Assembly (NCBI GenBank): GCA_963556695.1
Contig: CAUWAG010000019.1
Coordinates: 434,001-498,000, forward strand
Reading direction: 5' to 3'
Length of the DNA stretch: 64,000 nucleotides
Source of the DNA: Anthostomella pinea
Lineage: Eukaryota; Ascomycota; Sordariomycetes; Xylariales; Xylariaceae
Shown here piece after piece: positions 60,247 through 64,000 of the stretch (position 1 is the stretch's first letter; the number at the start of each line of letters is the position of its first letter). The translations under genes and the position numbers were made by a program. Under the pieces are notes generated by a model. It searched no databases and had not been told where the DNA came from. It saw only the letters and a list, made by a program, of their open reading frames with translations.

Positions 60247-60326
60247 GGCCCCAAATTGCCCTAATGGCCCCTCTTTAGTGCACTGCCACCTCCCTGGTGC
60301 CACGGTGGCTTGCGTGCCATTCGACA
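60247..60326 (-). repeat. Copia LTR fragment
   Basis: Reverse complement of the first ~80 bp of the copia LTR at 21548/32190. Shared blocks include gtgcactgccacctccctg and ccacggtggcttgcg, ending in ccattcgaca. The rest of the LTR is missing or too diverged to see. Confidence 0.75.
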
Positions 60327-60503
60327 AGCCGCACCCTTTTGCCAGCTACCGACGCCATCTATGTGTTGAGTATAGGTACCTAAATTTCCAATGCTCTATG
60401 TTGGGCAAAGCAGGCACCAGGGAGTTGCTTGTCGGGCAGGGGAAGCAGCATCATTGTATGGCATGACTTTATCGAATTACTATTTGATGTTCATGTCTGC
60501 GCG

Positions 60504-60525
60504 TAACCCTAACCCTAACCCTAAC
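60504..60525 (+). repeat. Interstitial telomere-type repeat
   Basis: About three and a half CCCTAA units (taaccctaaccctaacccta and the two bases after). This is the C-rich strand of the TTAGGG repeat used at telomeres of most filamentous ascomycetes. It is too short to be a telomere itself. Confidence 0.85.
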
Positions 60526-62068
60526 TCGGGTGTTGCCTAACTTCAGCTAACCTGCGTGAATAGCCAACCCAGGGTCACAACATATCACCATGAACACGAT
60601 ATAGCCACACTGATCAGGACATTTACTCTGGCTCCCACGATATGTGGTTGGTGATGAGTGCAAGGGACCCAACCCTGCCCCAACCACCCGTAGAAGACCA
60701 TCATCTGTACGCATGTCGTGTAGACGCCGAAGTAGGTTGCAAGTGGCATATTGCTTGCAGGGAATCAGTCACCGCTGCAAGCAGTTTCGATTATGCCAGT
60801 CATAAACATTCAGGAATGTTTTGACACTCGGGGTAATGGGATAAGTACGCAGCTATAAGTCCAACAGCGGAGCATCCGAGCAAACCAACCAGTTCCCACA
60901 AATTTCCCCCATTGCTTGCACTTTTTGCTACATAAGGTTCCTGTATCTTGACGGAATAAAATTATGGACTGGTGGTCAATCACACCTGGTGCCCGTTGGC
61001 TTTGATGTTGGGCAAAGCCCAGTAGTCATCGAGCCAGAGACAGGAGAAATGACGCTTTACCGACCTCAAAACGGGCAAGGACAAGTCCAAAGTACTTCCC
61101 AAAAGCACCATAATGCGTTTGATGCACCCCTTGAAGTATATGTAACACTTGGGAGTGAAAGGACAGCGTCCTTGGCCAAGTCCATCTGCTTATTCCTCCC
61201 GGCCGCGAAGACGGGCAGCAAAGATCACAAGCCGAAACGGATCATGGCCTTTCTCTAGCAGCGCATGACCATGTGGTTAAATAAGAATGCTGGGCTATGG
61301 TGTTCCCACTAAAAACGCGGCCCCGGGCCAGGTCGTCTGCCAACTGTCTCGGTTGTTGTGGAGCTCCATCAGCCGTGCTGAATGGATCACTGGATGTCTC
61401 GTGGCAATATGCCTAAACCAACTCTGCCCACCGCCAGTGTTCAGTTCTGCCCCTCCTACCATGGCCTGCCGAGACTTGGAGATCCCGAACAATTTGATTT
61501 ATTAAATGGCCAACACCTTCTTGGATCGTCAAATGGACCTCGCCTCGCTGCGGTAACAACAAACACAGATTGTTATCTTGTGAACACTGCAACCGACACA
61601 CGTCGCACCTCAGCAAAACACACTCGTTACCCTTACCTCATCAATATCATCTCATCGCATCTCTTCAGAAGTACCGAGTACCTCTGCTATTACCGTACCG
61701 TATGCCGGACTGGGCATTCGTCTACCGCAAGACGCTAGACCGGAATTGTCATCCGTTGTGCAGCTGACATACTTCGAACCCTTCGAGCACTCTTGCTTCA
61801 GGATCAACGCTTCATGGTGCGTATGTTCGCCGGCATGGCGGACTTCGCACCTTGTCTCCCCAAAGGACCCGGCCGAGATGGAGCCATGACTTCTTCGCAC
61901 CGATTGGCGTTGATTTAGAGGTTCAACTCAATTGAAAGCCAGGGCACCGGGTACATCCTGTCGTTCGGTTCATCCCGATGCCGGTGGCCAGGACGACGCT
62001 GCGAACACAATGGCAAGTGTTATTGAGTTGCGCCTCAGGTCGCTCTTTACGATTCTTACGTTTATTGG

Positions 62069-62350
62069 ATGACGGGAATGGAGGAATGGAGGAATAAAGG
62101 AAATCGGAGTATTACCGGATTCGGAATGAAGATAAACTTGAAGGACATTATCAACATTGTGCCGATCATCAAGGGCTCAGCGCTCAATGGCGCCATTTCA
62201 GAAGAGGCCCTTAAGGGTGGCTGCCCGCCAACCATGCAGAACAACCGGAATATGGGCCAGGAGCTGTTATTAGAGTCATTGACGCTTCACGAGCAGATCT
62301 ATGGAATTCTCCACCGCAAGGTTGCACGGGTGTATTCGAGCCTGGCATAA
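62069..62350 (+). pseudogene. CLU1 (clustered mitochondria / eIF3-associated) gene fragment
   Basis: A 93-codon frame whose core (LKDIINIVPIIK; EEALKGG; MGQELLLESLTLHEQIYGIL; KVARVYSSL) closely matches what I know of the conserved region leading into the TPRs of CLU1/TIF31 proteins, which are over 1200 aa. Only about 70 residues are present. The first ~20 residues before LKDI are unlike the family, and a stop follows where the TPR region should continue. It is a captured or leftover piece and not a working gene. Confidence 0.68.
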
Positions 62351-62837
62351 CGATGCGAAGACACCAGAGAGATATCAATGAATGCTCTTGTTTGCTTCCA
62401 GTATGCTCATGTCACACTCTTGCCCTCTCACCGGTGACAGTCAGACCTAGGTAGGTAAGGAATCATGATCGGGTTTCTTGGATAGAACCAACTCCGAAAG
62501 ATTGCTTATGTTATGACATCCTCATTATTCGACTGCTCTACAGTAATAATGCCCCTGAATTGTGACGACTTACGAAGGTAGCCCCTATTTATCGTGCCGG
62601 CCCGCTTGCTGCCATCTATGGATGCCCCTAGGGCAGAGCGGAGCAATTCCTCCGGCAAGTGGGTACGATGCTAAAATAGTGACGGGCGCGACCCATGATG
62701 TAAGTCGCTACCCGAATCTCATTGCGCGACTTTGAGACGCGAACACACACACACACACCTATTGTTGCATTATTTTGGTATTTCCTTACTGGGTAACTGG
62801 CGGCGGTGGATTGGTACCTTACATACTTACGCTAAAG
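62351..62837. other. Intergenic, upstream region of the HET-C gene
   Basis: Contains an (AC)8 run at 62743-62758, about 80 bp before the HET-C start codon, and no supported gene. It should include the HET-C promoter. Confidence 0.55.
62743..62758. repeat. (AC)8 microsatellite
   Basis: Eight AC dinucleotides in the HET-C upstream region. Confidence 0.9.
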
Positions 62838-64000
62838 ATGGCTTCACGGCCCGCGACGACAACGCTCTGCCTGCTGCTGTCCCTGCTCCTCCTGGTGGGG
62901 CCCAGCGTCGCGTTCGGCGCCGGCGAGGTGCCCGTCGGCAGCGAGTTCAAGGGCTACGTGTGGCGGCACGGCGACATAGGCGAGGTGTTGCAGTACCTGC
63001 CGGCCAGCTTCGTGACGCAATTCCGGTTCACGCAGCTGCAGCGGAAGCAGATATACTTCGGCAACTGGCTGCGCGACTTCTCGCAGGTCATCGACACGGC
63101 CTGTTTGGAAAATGTGCCCGAGCCCATCCTGCGCGCCATTGTCAGCGTGATGGGGTTCATGGAGTTCGGCTTTGCGACTGACGAGTTCGACGTCACGCGC
63201 GACCGCCTGGGCTGCTACACACACGTCGAGCACATTGATAATCCGGCCGGCTACCAGGACGACGCCAAGGAGGTCGACGAGCGCCTGAGGGGCCCCGTGG
63301 ACCCAAGGGAGCTCGAGTTAGACTCCGACACGGGCATGAAGAACTACATCGCGAACTCCGGCCAGGCATGGAGGACCTCTGCTGACTACGTGCGCGAGCA
63401 GCTCAGGGCGTGCATTGAGCTCGGGAGGAAGAAGAAGAACCCCGGCGCCAAGAAGGAGAGTTACATCCATCTAGGTGCTGCTCTGCACACCCTGGAGGAC
63501 TTCTCCGCCCATAGCAACTTTGTCGAGCTCTGCCTGCGCGAACTGGGAGAAGAGAGCGTCTTCCCGTTTGTTGGGGATGCATGCAGGGTCAAAGTTCCGG
63601 GTATGTTCAGGGGGGGCAGGAAGGTAGCACCCCTCGTCACGGGCACGTTTGGCATGCTGGACATATTCCACAGCTTTCTGGGTGAGGCCGACGACATGGC
63701 CATCCTGCAGTCGAAGGGATCGCTGGGAGAGCTTGAGAAGCAGCTGGGTTACGGTGGTATGGCTTTCGAGCAGCTGTTCGAGCTGATAAAGAGCGCCCTG
63801 GATGTGCTTGGTAGCGTTACCAAGGGGGACAATCCGATGCTACAGCAGTTGCAGACCGTAAGCCTGATCTTCAAGAAAGCCAAGGCAGGTCTTGTCAGCG
63901 ACTCCAGCAGCGGCGATTCCGGCAGCGACGACGCCGGAAATGCTAGAAACGCCAGCGGGATCACCAACCCGAACTTCCTCTGGCAGACCATCGAGCCGAT
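62838..64000 (+). CDS. HET-C family heterokaryon incompatibility protein, partial
   Basis: Open from the ATG at 62838 to the window edge (387 codons, no intron needed). The N-terminus is a signal peptide (MASRPATTTLCLLLSLLLLV, cleavage near VAFG). HET-C landmarks follow: VWRHGDIGEVL, YFGNWLRDFSQVID, FMEFGFATDEFDVT, RLGCYTHVEHIDNPAGY, GMKNYIANSG and HTLEDFSAHSNFVEL (about 215-229). Members of this family govern self/non-self recognition between fungal strains or act in related membrane processes. This one may be a paralogue rather than the allelic het-c locus. GC-rich, well-biased codons distinguish it from the transposon region. The 3' end is not in the window. Confidence 0.88.
   Translation, partial: MASRPATTTLCLLLSLLLLVGPSVAFGAGEVPVGSEFKGYVWRHGDIGEVLQYLPASFVTQFRFTQLQRKQIYFGNWLRDFSQVIDTACLENVPEPILRAIVSVMGFMEFGFATDEFDVTRDRLGCYTHVEHIDNPAGYQDDAKEVDERLRGPVDPRELELDSDTGMKNYIANSGQAWRTSADYVREQLRACIELGRKKKNPGAKKESYIHLGAALHTLEDFSAHSNFVELCLRELGEESVFPFVGDACRVKVPGMFRGGRKVAPLVTGTFGMLDIFHSFLGEADDMAILQSKGSLGELEKQLGYGGMAFEQLFELIKSALDVLGSVTKGDNPMLQQLQTVSLIFKKAKAGLVSDSSSGDSGSDDAGNARNASGITNPNFLWQTIEP

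Larger units (their letters stand above)
60109..62068. other. Gene-poor strip downstream of the NRPS
   Basis: Nearly 2 kb holding a copia LTR relic (about 60247-60326) and a short telomere-type repeat (60504-60525). The small open frames, such as 60989-61258, show no domain and no codon pattern that I would trust. No cluster accessory gene is seen here. Confidence 0.55.

Noticed and set aside
60989..61258. 89-aa frame downstream of the NRPS, considered as a cluster accessory gene
   Set aside because: No motif, no clear start context and no similarity to acyltransferases, ligases, transporters or regulators.
62838..63181. Alternative frame from 62732 overlapping the HET-C start
   Set aside because: It is alanine- and arginine-rich, a typical frame-shadow of GC-rich coding sequence. 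The HET-C frame has a signal peptide and family motifs.

Overview
The window looks like accessory, repeat-rich DNA of a filamentous ascomycete (Pezizomycotina, probably Sordariomycetes; genus not determinable by eye). The evidence is short fungal introns (50-75 bp, with CTAAC/CTGAC-type branch sites), Tad1-like LINEs, Ty3/gypsy elements with chromodomains, a Fot1/pogo transposon, a HET-C gene, a CLU1 fragment, and a TTAGGG-type repeat.

Layout. 1-6.8 kb holds two degenerate Tad1-like LINEs placed head to head. 6.8-9.5 kb is mostly unrecognised DNA with one small secreted, probably GPI-anchored protein gene. 9.5-36.6 kb is one host gene (an FTA2-like, kinase-fold protein) split by a nested transposon stack. 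Gypsy I (9633-35558) sits in that gene. Gypsy I contains a Fot1-like DNA transposon, Gypsy II (opposite strand) and a 5'-truncated LINE. Gypsy II contains a copia element, and the copia element contains an apparently intact LINE. Every level has a target-site duplication that can be read: CTGTG, TA, GTGGT, 16 bp, GGTAC and 12 bp. Removing the layers rejoins reading frames.

37.1-60.1 kb is a biosynthetic gene pair transcribed divergently. One gene is a highly reducing PKS (KS-AT-DH-cMT-ER-KR-ACP, 2560 aa after three introns). The other is a trimodular NRPS (4369 aa after one intron). The NRPS begins with what looks like a vestigial carrier-epimerase pair and ends with a condensation domain plus a dead carrier domain. 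The pair most simply predicts a reduced, C-methylated acyl chain passed to a tripeptide line and released by the terminal C domain, i.e. a lipotripeptide or cyclodepsipeptide. No acyl-AMP ligase, acyltransferase, transporter or regulator is visible in the window. Their shared upstream region carries a 558-bp SINE-like insertion: a tRNA-like pol III head, a tail related to the local LINE 3' end, and a 13-bp target-site duplication.

60.1-62.8 kb is a gene-poor strip with a copia LTR relic, a short interstitial telomere repeat and a CLU1 fragment. A HET-C family gene starts at 62838 and runs off the window.

Domain and family names come from motif recognition by eye. No database search was run.
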